64,000 bases of DNA, taken from positions 1,860,001 through 1,924,000 of the forward strand of contig OZ345373.1 of NCBI GenBank assembly GCA_977006965.1, given 5' to 3'. This DNA comes from Phymatolithon calcareum (Eukaryota > Rhodophyta > Florideophyceae > Hapalidiales). A program made the position numbers and the translations under genes. Every line of letters starts with the position of its first letter. Positions within the stretch are counted from its first letter, which is position 1. The notes under the pieces are model-generated. The model saw only the letters and a program-made list of their open reading frames with translations. It had not been told where the DNA came from and ran no database searches. Below are positions 32,527-43,547 of the stretch, piece after piece.

Positions 32527-33348
32527 CTAGTTCCATCTATTGTATCTACCTGTCGCACGCATAATCCATTGCTTATGCCCTTCGACATTGATTGCGTTCC
32601 ATTTCTCGTCCGCAATGCAGCAATTTCCGTCTGTAGGCTCACCTCCGGACACAATTCCAACAAGTAATGGCTCCTCCCAGCCTTTCCGTCTGTAAACAAC
32701 GGGCCCGCCGGAATCTCCTTGGCACGCAGAGCCTTCTCGACCGTCCAAGCAAATAGACCTTGTAGGGTCATCGGACATGGCAAACAGACTTGAGCAAACC
32801 TCATTCGTGGCCGTGTATGATATTCCAAGTCGCAGCGCACGCACAACAGTTGCGTCCAATGCAACCGTTTTGCAACCAAAGCCCATAACTTCCAACTTCG
32901 TATCGAGTGGTAGATCAGACGCATCCCACATGATTTCAATAGGCCGTATTCCAAGACTGCGCATTTCTGAACGATATGCCTTTTCCAGAGTGACAATGGC
33001 AAGGTCGTTGTATTGCCATTGTTTGTCGTATTGAGGACTGTATTCAACTTTAGCAATTGGAATGACAATTCCTTGTTCTTCCTCGTGGAGCGTCCGCGAT
33101 CCAATGAAAACCTGTACAGACATAGCAGAGACTCTGCAGTGTGCAGCCGTAAGAACGTGCTTCCAAGTAATTAGAACTCCTCCGCAAACCCAATAACTGT
33201 CGCTGTATCGAGAACCGAAGTGCACCATTGACATCATGGTTTCGCCCTCTCCAACTTTTTCGCCTTTATAAACGCCAGCACAAACCAAGACTTGTACCAA
33301 AAGCTGAAGTACAAAAAGGCGGAAAGCTAGGCTGTTCGAGAAAGACAT
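32527..33348 (-). CDS. Secreted chymotrypsin-fold serine protease, paralogue 1
   Basis: 273-aa S1-family protease, start at the ATG at 33348 (the frame extends to 33453 only via TTG; the second paralogue starts at the equivalent Met). Residues 1-25 form a hydrophobic signal peptide. Triad H70 (LTAAHC), D115 (YNDLAIV), S213 (CQGDSGGP). C55/C71 and C185/C200 are at positions of conserved S1 disulfides. The residue six before S213 is Ser207, as in chymotrypsin rather than trypsin (Asp), so a non-basic specificity pocket is expected. The activation site is atypical: no IVGG, but a GEKVGEGE stretch at 29-36. Probably active and extracellular or vacuolar. Confidence 0.93.
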   Translation of the reverse strand: MSFSNSLAFRLFVLQLLVQVLVCAGVYKGEKVGEGETMMSMVHFGSRYSDSYWVCGGVLITWKHVLTAAHCRVSAMSVQVFIGSRTLHEEEQGIVIPIAKVEYSPQYDKQWQYNDLAIVTLEKAYRSEMRSLGIRPIEIMWDASDLPLDTKLEVMGFGCKTVALDATVVRALRLGISYTATNEVCSSLFAMSDDPTRSICLDGREGSACQGDSGGPVVYRRKGWEEPLLVGIVSGGEPTDGNCCIADEKWNAINVEGHKQWIMRATGRYNRWN

Positions 33349-33693
33349 TTTTGAGTTTCGTATACAGCAAGAGCTATAGTGCAGTTTGGGATTGATATAG
33401 ATATTTCTTGCGTTTGCAAACTTAACTGGGCACAAAATTTCGCCGTGCAACAATAATGAATTGATTTAGGACCGTGTAAACCGCAGACCCTTCTATCTTT
33501 CCTCAAGAAGCTGGCGAGTAGACGGGTCCTGTGAATGCTAAGGTTGCAGCAATAATTATTGGATTTGTTGAAAAGATACCTTGTGCCCCAACTTGAGGAA
33601 AGTCGGCACTTTGCTCAGTGTGCATTGTACTGGCCTCAGAAATACACTTATTTCAAAGCGTGATTCATGATAAATTTTTCACCATGATAGTAA

Positions 33694-34208
33694 GAACAGT
33701 TCGCGGCCCCCTTCAAACATATGCAGGAAGGGAAATCTCCAGGCCAACTCCGACGAATACTGTTCGCAAAAGAAGGCACGAGGCTCGAAGCAAGAAGAAG
33801 GAGGAAAATACCGCACGACAAACCGGATGAGATCCCGGCCATCCTCAGGTTTACCAAGGTGAGACATCGACAGCTCGCCATAAAATACGCAAGCGGAAGG
33901 TTCCCTCAAGTGAGCACGACGCTAATATCGAATACATTCGGAACGGCAGCAGAGGGCCACCTGGAGACCATACGTATGAACCTAACAAAGTATGAACTGG
34001 ACTCCGGAGAAATGATAAGAAAGGAAAAGGCATTAGACTCCATATTACTCTACAGCGTCAACATAACTGACAATATGGAAAACGACGAGTCCCTGTATTA
34101 GGGACCAGGCGATATACTAGAATGAACAAGTTACGAAAAGCTGCTCCCGTACAGTCTTAGGAGCGTTAATGAGGGCTTTCAAATAAACAACTAAAAAGTT
34201 GCAAAAAA
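33694..34208 (+). mobile_element. 5'-truncated LINE-F
   Basis: Flanked by a perfect 13-bp duplication ACCATGATAGTAA (33681-33693 and 34209-34221) and ending in an A run. It carries the last part of ORF2 (33721-34101) with the HRQLAIKYASGRFPQVSTT segment shared with families A and B, ending ...NMENDESLY, then a 3' UTR with AATAAACAACTAAA. A second copy is at 59746-60053. Confidence 0.9.
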
Positions 34209-34221
34209 ACCATGATAGTAA

Positions 34222-34915
34222 ATTTTAAAAATTGATTTTCTAAATATAAGTTAGACATGTTTCAGCCCCACTGCTGACGAATAAACGTCTAAAACTTCCT
34301 CAGTTGCTACTTTTCACCGATGCGACCTATTCTTTTGATTGATCCTCTTACATAGCACTTAGCATGCATGAGATTATTGAGAACTGATAAAGATTTTCCT
34401 GTTCTGTAAAGCCACTCGTGGGCGGTGCAGAATCCCTTCGGTTGCTGCGAAGGGAAACTTCCCGAAAATAAAACGCAGGAGACAAGGCACTCGGGAAGCT
34501 ATAAGTTTCTCTATTGAGCTTTCCGTTGGGAAATGGAACAGCGGCGGTCTCCAGAACATTACGATGAACAGGTGCAAAATTCAACTCTCCTCTAAGGTTG
34601 CGAATCATGGAGGTCAACTGAATATGTTTGCAAAAAACTCAGATCCACAGGCGCCAAGATGTTGCCCAGAATATTGGGAAGACTTACACGAGTGGAGTGT
34701 ACGCTAATTATCCTGAACAGGGACTGAAACAGTATTCCCGTGCATACTGGGGTACGAATGTGTACAGGTCCTGTCGCGTCAATGCGCTGTACGAACAGCA
34801 CCTATTTTTCTACTGTCAGCAGCCCATCGCGCCGGCAGTGAATTGGTTCCGTCGGCTCAAGAACTGAGACCGTAGCTAACGACACGCTTTCTTTAACTAA
34901 AACTGCAACATAATC
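34222..34915. other. No supported gene
   Basis: Short frames on both strands (for example 34348-34617 minus) without motif; lies between two LINE insertions. Confidence 0.4.
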
Positions 34916-34928
34916 AGAAGCAACTACG

Positions 34929-36047
34929 GGGATATGTGTTGATTTATTTTAAAAGCTCCCAAGGCCTCTCTTGAAGAGTAACAGGGCCGCTTTCGCACGA
35001 TTTTCTAAGCTCGCGTAGTTTGACTGTTCAGTACGACCTTGATTCGTATTTCTCTCCCAACAAGTGCTCCAGTTAGTCGCTTACATTCATATTCAATTTC
35101 AGGACTAATCTTGGATGAAGATAGAATGCGTTGGAGCGCGACCAGCTCAATCACGGCTGTGACACCAAAGTATGCACCAAGTACTGATTTTCTCCAAAGA
35201 GGTGCTCTATTGAATATCAGCCGTAGGCATCGCAACCGTGTAGATCTTTCTCTTACGCGGAGAACCATCGGTAGATTGTTCGAATCAGTTGGTATCTCGA
35301 GCGATCTTCCCTCTTCTTCCTCTGCCCATAACTCAATTCTTTCTTTTAGTCGCCCTTTCTTTGAGACTGAGCCCTCCTTGGCTTTGTTGAGAGCTTGCTG
35401 CAGATCTTCATATTTCTTGAGGCACTCTATGTCCTTGGTTGCCTCCTTAATGTCTTCATCTCTCCCAGAATACTCATCTGCTTCGTCGAGCCGCTTCTTC
35501 TGTTTCACTAGACTCGCAGAGAACCTTTCTGCTTGGTGTCTTCTCCTCATGGCAGGTGCTTCTAGTCGGCACAGAACCCGCATTCTTCCATGGCGGTGCT
35601 GGGCATATGTCCCAAAAACATACTTGAAGAATAAACCTTCTGCAGATTCGATTGCTGATTGTAATCGCTTTGTCAGAGGCGTGACGTGGAGTGCGTACTC
35701 CCACTTTGGCAAAATAAGCGACTTGAAGATTCTAATGCATGTCACAGGCTGAAAGCCTCGAACATTGACTCCAATTTCCCGCAGTTTGTGTATGCACCCC
35801 ACTGCATTTCGTACTCTTGATAACGCCATGTCGTCTGCTACGCCTTTGTGGTTCATGCTTATACCGAGATACGAGAGCCTCCAAGCTTGATGAAGAACTC
35901 GACCCGCAATGTGGAAGGTGTGTTTCCTGAGTCCCTTGTATTTAAGGATCTCGCTCTTTCCTGGCTTTGTGTTCCAGGTCATACCATTTTCCTTGGCCCA
36001 GGTAGTCGCTGTATCAAGTAGCTTCTGCATTCCTTCTCCATCCTTTG
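34929..36047 (-). mobile_element. 5'-truncated LINE-C
   Basis: Perfect 13-bp duplication AGAAGCAACTACG at 34916-34928 and 36048-36060. The coding part (35005-36047) starts just after the RT FADD motif and runs to the end of ORF2 (RLRCLRLIFNRAPLW segment near 35210). It is nearly identical to the copy at 56093-57945. The 3' end is a fixed ATATCCCC (read on the element strand), not poly(A). No internal stop in the remaining part. Confidence 0.9.
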
Positions 36048-36060
36048 AGAAGCAACTACG

Positions 36061-38385
36061 TAGTTTGCAAGCCTTCCGCACAAGCTGCTCTACTTTTTAG
36101 ACGTGTTTTCGTCGACAAAGTAAATCTCTCTCCAGATGCAAAAGAGTTTCTATTTTCTTCAGTAGGCCTCGCTTTTAGCTCGACCATGTATTCAGTGGCG
36201 AATACCACCCCCGTAGAGAAAACCGAAAATAGAAACCTGTACAAAAACGTATGATAAAACCAGGAGGATTCGGGAAACTCCGAATTTAACGTGTTTTCAT
36301 ATTTTCAATAATATTATACAGCATACTTAGATACTGTAAAGAGCTGATCAGATTATTAAAGGACGGTCACCCCTCAAACATTTCGCAACTCACAGAGGAA
36401 GCTGGATTAAGTGCTCGGAAATTAGTAGATAAGAAAAACAGCGTGGTTTATAATGGAGTTTCTAAATCGGTATTTTCTTTCAGAGAGGCAGAACCGAACA
36501 TTCTAGTATCCGAAAGCTCTTCGTAAAACCTCACTACGCACACAGAAGAAGCATTGGAACGGGTACTGTATGCACTGAGAATCATCATCGCCATGCTCCG
36601 TCGAATTATAGGGCCCATCCTTGGGGCGAACTGTTTCTGTAAACAGGACCATCAATAAGCAAGTGTCATAGTAGTCGTCGGCAGCAAAATTTGGAACAAT
36701 TACACTCTTCTCACCCACAGAGAAGGAACTTTTAGTTGTGGTAGACAGGCCTTTTGTACAGTTTCCAGTCGCGAGATGAGGCGAGATATGTAATTAGTTC
36801 TTTTTCAACACAATTTGCACCAAATACAAAGTAAATGCAGGTAGTACATTACTTTAGTCATTTCTCTTTAAGTGCGCTATTTTGAATTTTATACAATCTG
36901 TGTTTCGAGTTGAATACTATATATAGAAAGTACACCGAGAGTGAACACAGGCCAATCAAATGCGGCACAATGAATTGTAGTACTTTCACGCCTTTGTTTT
37001 GGTTGCAACTGCTATCTGTCTTGTTCTAATATATATTCCTAATTTGTTTGGTTTACAATTACTGTGGGGTACTGATTCAGTTAAGAAAAAGCCTTAGTCC
37101 TTTCAAACGGCTCCATGATGGCAGTAGATCGACGCTTTGTGAACTTCAAGTTGGAATTTCGTTACTTACTGATAAGTCGGGATCTGGCAATATACGTTGG
37201 CGCATAAACTGGAAGCACATTCAGTGGCTGCACATGCAATGGTAGTCAAAATTAAAACTTTTCTCCTCAAAAGGAGCACAAATTTGATAAAATGCGTATG
37301 TATCGATCGAAACTCATTTCGTTGAAAGCGTTAGTATTTTATTCACTGGACAAGTAAGAAAAGCTGCTAAAACATAATCCCACGGATTATAGACGCCACA
37401 AAGCCCTTCAGGAGAACTGAGGGGAGACAGTCCTCAATCAAAACACATGCTTCTCAAAAGCCCGATGCCTCTCTCTCTCTCACTGGGAGACTGGAAGGGC
37501 TGGCTTTTATAACCTTTTATAATACCCTAAATCTATCAATTATCTTATCCTCGCAATCCAGTCTTGTGTCCTGATTGCGTCAGTAAAGGCCCTCTAATTA
37601 TGGGTTACCTGAGCTTGCCATACCTAGCCATGCTATTTGCTCAGTAATTATGGCTCTCCCCCGTTAAGTGTCGCCTTTGCTCCCTGCTTGGCGAAGGCTT
37701 GGTATGTATCCACATCTACAGGATGCATTACTCGTGTTAGTCTAGATGTTAGAGTACGAAAACAGAGCAAAAGTTTCTTCTTCTTGTAAAGCTATATCAC
37801 TCTAAAAGAAAAAGAAGTCAAGCTACATGAGCTTCCTGAATACAAGGCGATACCACTAAAATATGTTAAAACTCTGCACATTCCAAAAAGATTCTGCTTT
37901 ATTCAGAAAGTCTTACAGTAAGGCCGCCACAGAAGGTTATGTGAAAAAAGAGCGTACTGGAGGTTCTCCTTGTTAAAACGGGTACAATATCAGCACCTAT
38001 TTCTATTTTATTTCCTATTCCCATATTTCCCCGAGTCCAGTGCTTCGGGCCGGACCAGGAAGTCAACAGATTATCTGCAGAGATTTTTGAAAAGGCAATT
38101 ACATCAGTAAGACTAAGCCATAAGAGATATTCATCTTGGACCATACTTTTTCAGACATATTATTTTTCTAAGTTCTGGGCTTCCTATCGCAAGACTGTAC
38201 TAAAAAACAGAACATGGTTGATGCCTTAGTCTGTATAGAAGCGCGTTCCTTTATTTTGAGAGTCTTGCTGATTGTTTCAATTTCGTCATATTTTTGATTA
38301 TCCTGCTAATTTGCGAGCAGTTAATACAGCTTATTTCTTGAGCAGCATTGGTGGCTGAGGAACCAAATCTCATTGATCAATGCAG
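36061..38385. other. Intergenic region with a possible solo LTR
   Basis: No supported gene. Within it, 37380-37745 read on the minus strand resembles a promoter-bearing LTR: TATAAAAG followed by CCAGCCCTTCCAG, a run of GA repeats and a G/T-rich end. Its ends could not be defined (no clean TG...CA with duplication), so this is only a suggestion. Confidence 0.3.
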
Positions 38386-38398
38386 TACAGGGACCCTC

Positions 38399-41129
38399 TG
38401 GCCCGAGGAAGGACGGATAGGCTCCGTCTCCACTGCCGGATCCAGGCGGCCGCACATCGACGAGAAATCTTAGCCTTCAAAATGCTGAGAAGGAACGAAT
38501 GTATTCAAATGAAGTGCCCGAAAGAAGAAACAACCATGAATGGCAGTACACGAGGAAAGATATCGCCGCGACGGAGACCAGAGAGCTGTTCGGTGAAGCT
38601 GTAAAGCATATCCAAACAAACCAATCTTCGCAAACACTTCGATCGAAATTTCTGGAAATGGAAGGAGACCGCCCAGAATCGAAGCGGAAAAGAAAGATAC
38701 CATACGACAAGACAAGAGAATTGCCAGCAATCCTCAAGTTTCCCAAGGTGAAGCACAGACAACTCGAGCTGCAGTATGCCTGTGGCAGATTCTGACAGGT
38801 GTAACCAACAAGTATGACTGAAAAATTCGGCACCAGAGCCAGAGAGCATACGGAGACCCTTGAACGCACGCTAGCAGGGTACGAACTCGAAGGAGAAAAA
38901 CGACTGGAAACAGAAAAGGCGCTAGATGAGCTCTTACTATTTAGCAAGACACTGTGCAGAAATCGGTGCCTTCATTTACTAAAGGTGTGTGCTTGAGCAA
39001 CTTATATACCCCTAGTGTCTATTTGACGGAAATTTTCCCTCAATTGAAGGAATGAGATTTATATAATTTTTGCTCGCACATCTACTCACTATCGATCGCA
39101 TCGAATGCGTCCAGCTCATGGGTATCTTCAACATGCTTAGCGAAACAGTTCCTACCAGTAGAAGTACTGCAAACATATAGCGCTGCACCGTCGAGTCTAG
39201 TACATGAAGAGCACACAAGAGTTATCCTCTGACTTTGCACACTCTGCAGTTGTTTTGCACAGCAAAAGTAGTCATCATGCCATTCGCGGTTTTCCTTTTC
39301 TTTGTCGTCGGCGTTAAGCGGGTTCCAACACCACTCCTAGAGGCTAGTGAACGTTCAGGAGTAACTGAACTTCGACGCGTATTGCGCGCATCGAAGGAGT
39401 TATCGATAAGGTGCTGAGCCAGTACTTCATAATATCTTCGCTGCGTCATGGTGGTCTTTCGGCTCTGGATGAGCACCAGAGAACAGAAGACAGCTATCAA
39501 CCACGCAGATTGACAGAAGTGATGTGCTCACTCGAAATGACCAGTCGTGGGTGCGTACTTTCTTCTCTATGTCCAAACCATCTTGTCTACATCGATTGTG
39601 CCTGTCGATTTGCGCGCACGCAGAGTAATATGTCTCGCATACTTCAGGCTGGGGCACGGAGAGTTCCACACGAGAAGGTCCACTGTCAAGCTGACGCCAG
39701 CGAACACGATTGTACGGCTTACTTTCCATGGTCGTAGAGGTTGTCGAAATAAAATATCGCCGTTCTCCGTTGACAGTGCGAACTCTCCAGAACTGACGGG
39801 GAACCCTTCACCCAATCGGGCATTGCACCTTCCTCTCATACCATGCCACGCCATGAGCAACAGTATTCGGCTCGCGGGCGGGTGTGAGGACATCAAGCTC
39901 CTCTTGTGACGCTTGGTCCCAAGAGCCTTGCAACGCGTAGGCGAGAGAGCCAGGGCAAGGTCGTTCAACGCTTCAGAGAGTTTCTTCCGAGCTCTTGATG
40001 CCTTTTGAAGAGCTTTTGATTGCCACTGGAGTCATTGAGCTGGCGTTTCGCGATGAAGATTGGCGCAGGTGAGTACTGTAAGCGGGCCTTGGAGTTGACG
40101 CGCTTTGCCACTGCTGGTTCGGTTCAAGCTGCTGAGCGACTGAAATATCATCGTCAGCGCTCCCTGCCTTGATGTTCAAAATCTTAACTGTCGAAATCTT
40201 AGTCTTCAACACCGGTTGCCAAACTAGCACCCATTTCACGCGAAGTGATGTGCTCGCGGGACCGTTAATTTCGTCCATAAGTACCTCTTGAACTGTGCCG
40301 TTCACATTTTTCGGCTTGGACAAGGCTCCATATAGTCTTCAGGACTCTGCGAGACTGGTTGCAGACGTTGCGTTTTAGTGTACGAGTGCACCGACCACTC
40401 GGCGCGGGTCTTTTTCTCGTGGCATGGTGGATGTGATTCTTGTAATTGACCAGCACATTTTCTTTTCCAGAGCCGAGCGAAGCTTTTATATCCTATTAGT
40501 TCCGGTACTCCTCACGCACAGCACGACCCCGTCTTGCTAAATGTGGCGCGAATGAACCGTTCCGCATTCTTTTTACAAACTTTTTTGAGCTTTTAAAACG
40601 CCGCTCAATTGAGGGGGTTCGTCAAATAGACACTAGATAAGTGAAGCTAACTGTAATGACACGCATGTTCTGACACTCGGAGTGTCAGCTGATAATAATC
40701 AAGCTGATCACCTAACAGATACTGTCTTGCTTTCGTTAATAATCTTGAACGTTTGACAAACAGTGCGCAGACGATACCAAGACGTTACGGGTATTGTTAG
40801 GCAACGAAAGCTCTTAACTCGCAATGTCGTTATACGAGAATAGCGAACGGGATGTTTGCTCGGCGAGCAACAGACACTCATGGAACGCATGAAGAACGAA
40901 GAAGGCCTGCATTAATCCGCGGAATGTAAGGCAAAAAGTGGTCGAGTCCAAGCACTAACAATCCCGTAGTGGACTGGGATAGGACGGACTACTTTGAGTC
41001 CTGACTTTTTCCGTCTGCCATTCTGGTGGACGTTTCGTGAGCTGCACAAAGGTAGGTAGCATCAAAGGAAGCCTTGCCCATATCTTCGGAAGTATGTGGG
41101 GCTTTTAAGTAAACTTGACAGGAAAAAAT
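38399..41129 (+). mobile_element. LINE-A, second copy, interrupted by a 1.9-kb insertion
   Basis: Flanked by TACAGGGACCCTC (38386-38398) and TACAGGAACCCTC (41130-41142), a 13-bp duplication with one mismatch. The LINE sequence 38399-38953 (ORF2 tail, broken by a stop at 38793-38795) resumes exactly at 40879 after an insertion, continuing the same sequence as the copy at 26895-28202 through the 3' UTR and tail. AGACACT occurs at both insertion edges (38947-38953 and 40872-40878). Confidence 0.88.
39013..40636 (-). mobile_element. piggyBac-like DNA element, copy 1 (decayed)
   Basis: About 1.6 kb with inverted termini: CTAGTGTCTATTTGACG (39012-39028) and its complement (about 40619-40636), each followed inward by CCTCAATTGA. 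Minus-strand frames (40456 down to 39082) are broken pieces of one protein. The C-terminus reads as the piggyBac-type Cys-rich finger: NNCRVC near 39250, then V-C-S-S-C, Y-V-C and NCFAKH, ending at the stop 39082-39084. A segment just before it (MTQRRYYEVLAQHLIDNSF) resembles the end of the DDE domain. Copy 2 is at 48400-50356. The boundary repeat looks like TA rather than the TTAA of classical piggyBac, so the assignment rests on the finger. Confidence 0.6.
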
Positions 41130-41940
41130 TACAGGAACCCTCCTTTATTTTTTTGATCAACGCTTTACAGTATACATGTATGCTGTATAATATGCAAGAA
41201 TATGCCAACACACGTTAAATTTGAAGTTTCCCGCATCCTCGTGGGGAAATTAAGAGGGAGAGGAGAGCAAAGCGTATGACAACCCAACTTTGTATATACA
41301 CAACAGCGCGCGTTATTTGAAACTACGGATTCGTATCTAAAAAATAAATATGAAACCAGATTTACTGTTCAAAACGTACGCTTGTATTTGCCGAGGTGAA
41401 TATCAGAGAGGCAAATGATCGCACGTCCATTCTGTAGTCAAAAATAAAACACCAAGATTAGGAATGGGCTCACCTTGTGCACGTAAGCAAGATTTAGTGG
41501 AAATATTTTCGAACCGCATTGATTAAGGTGTTCGAGCCGCAAAGACAGTGTCAAGGTCTTTGCGCTCTGTAACCAGTGAGCATTTATTGGGTGAAGTTCT
41601 CGCATACGCCGTGGCAGGTGCACACGAGTACATTAAATTCATTAATTTTGCTGATACATCAATTCCCTCATAATTTTGTGTACAGAAGCGACTACGGGGT
41701 TTATTTATTTTTTTGATGCATTGAATATTTGCTTTCCTCCCCCTCTTTTTACTTTCCCCAGCTAAAACGTTCTTTTCTTCGCCTGTGCAATCTCTTCCGG
41801 CCTTTGTGTGGGACATGGGTCGAGAATTGCTCCCAGTTTCATCGAACATCGAAGATGTAGACGACACAGTTGACACTCATGTGTCAAATGAGGAAAAATA
41901 GAGGCTCCAGGAGCTCGTGCTAAGCTGAAAAGGGAAGCGA

Positions 41941-42276
41941 TTGGAATTTTATAATAGCGTGGATGGTACGAAACTGCGACTTGTAGTTATCAATCATGCT
42001 CAGCGTTTCTTCCAAGGGCAGAAATTCTACTGCTGCCTTTACGGCAGCAACCAGAGTGGAAGTCGCGTAAGGACATGTTTCAAGTGTACTACATGTCATG
42101 TGCCTCTTTGCGTGCAACCGAAGGCGGGTGATCAGAACAGTTGTTGGAGTATGTGGCACGAATCTTCTACACTTATACCACGTATAAGAGAGAAGATACC
42201 GAGAGGAAGAGAAAATATTCGTGCTTTCCAGGAGTCCTCTTCGAATATAGAACTGGTAGCAGACCAGAATTCCTAG
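41941..42276 (+). pseudogene. piggyBac-type transposase C-terminal zinc ribbon fragment
   Basis: The 111-codon frame contains a run matching the Cys-rich finger that ends piggyBac-derived transposases: Y-C-C-L-Y-G-S-N-Q-S-G, then C-F-K-C-T-T-C-H-V-P-L-C-V and a distal S-C-W-S-M-W-H. The finger binds the element ends in known family members. Nothing of the catalytic domain is recognisable upstream, and it differs from the element at 39013-40636, so it is a separate family. It sits within the insertion that splits repeat R copy 2. Confidence 0.6.
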
Positions 42277-42923
42277 ACGCTGGATCCCTAGCACATTATT
42301 TTCCTGGATTCGTGGGAGAGTAAGTAAAGACGTACAGAGGACGAGAAAATATAGGAGAATTACCACATCGAGAGACAAAATGGAGGTTAATGAGCTTATC
42401 TACGCAGTCTTTAGAGCATAATGTTTAATATGCAGCCCGTGATTGAACGCCCTTAAGGGCTCATTTAAGGTAAAATTTCGAAGCTTAGTGCCTGCGATAC
42501 ACCACCGCTGGGATAAGTCCGCAGCTCAACTAAATGCAGAGTACATCCGTAGTAGACAGTTCACGAACCATCCTGAACGTTTTAGGTGGTTTTGGCGTCC
42601 GAAAAATGACCGTTCATAAATAAAAATTGCACAAACCATGTTTTTTCATAACTGTGATTTCTATGTGCCTTTCAAATGACCACTGTAGTGATCATTTGAA
42701 GTTTTGCGTCAAAACGGAAAACCAAAGTAGGCTCAGATGCTCGGCACTTCCAGATCTCTAGTACAAGATTGGGGCCGTTTTTAGCTAAACGGACTTCGCG
42801 AGCGGTTAGAGCAAGTCACAAGCTACCATTCCTGTTCATTTCATGTTCAACAATGAAATTTGAACGAATTTGAGACACAAAATAGAAATTGACCACTACA
42901 GTGGTAATTTTTCCAAGAGTAGG
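42277..42923. other. Remainder of insertion in repeat R
   Basis: Non-coding. Contains two short palindromic stretches, CCACTGTAGTG near 42680 and ACCACTACAGTGGT near 42890. The termini of the inserted element could not be defined. Confidence 0.35.
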
Positions 42924-43547
42924 GATATGATCTTTTGTAAAATCTGTACCTATACCCCTTCGCAAAGCACCAAACTCTCTCCCCCGTCTTCATATCCATA
43001 TTGAGATCAACAATACTGTACTGGCTTCACCTCTCACGTGGATCGAAAATCTCTGTAAGATCACTCTGACCTGCAGCAGTCACTCTCATCTTCTCCGCTT
43101 ATGTCTTTGCGGCCGCCCTCTCTATGAAGCTTTTATTCCGGGTGTCCTTTCACATCTTGAGACTTCCGCTGTGTCTCTGTATTCCGATCGAATTATTGCG
43201 CCCAATGTCCCCTTTCCAAATATATCCATCTGTTCATCCGAAGAGCGGTACAAGAACCTGAGTTTCATTCATGGTGCTCAGTCGCCGTAACCCTGCGCCG
43301 GAGCGATAAACTGCATATCGTATGGAATCTGGAAACCTGAGAGGCTGTGATCGGGCCTTTAGTTTAGTGAACAAAGCATGTGGATTTCGAAAATAGCTCC
43401 TCGTCTTGCATGCTACATGGCTTTCTTCGGTTAGTGGTACTTTTAAACCTCTGTCGTCACCCGATGTTGCACCACAGCACTTGCATACTCTCAAGCCACC
43501 ACCATTCCTCCTTCATGGATCTGTGAAACTCTTCCGTCGGCTTCCAC

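Larger units (their letters stand above)
41522..43488 (-). repeat. Repeat R, copy 2 (inverted), interrupted
   Basis: Reverse-complement match to 19870-20714 in two blocks, 41522-41786 and 42924-43488. The join falls inside a continuous sequence in copy 1 (AGATCATATGAGGCGAAGAA). The 1.14 kb between the blocks is an insertion carrying a piggyBac-type fragment. The plus strand at 43108-43245 encodes the conserved peptide (RPLYEAFIPGVLSHLET...SICSSEE). Confidence 0.75.

Noticed and set aside
33349-33453. 35-residue N-terminal extension of protease 1
   Set aside because: TTG start, and it would place the hydrophobic signal peptide internally; paralogue 2 starts at the equivalent ATG.
35039-35752. 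Plus-strand 237-codon ORF, also seen on the minus strand at 57121-57834
   Set aside because: Exact antisense shadow of the LINE-C ORF2 C-terminus; it appears in both copies for that reason.
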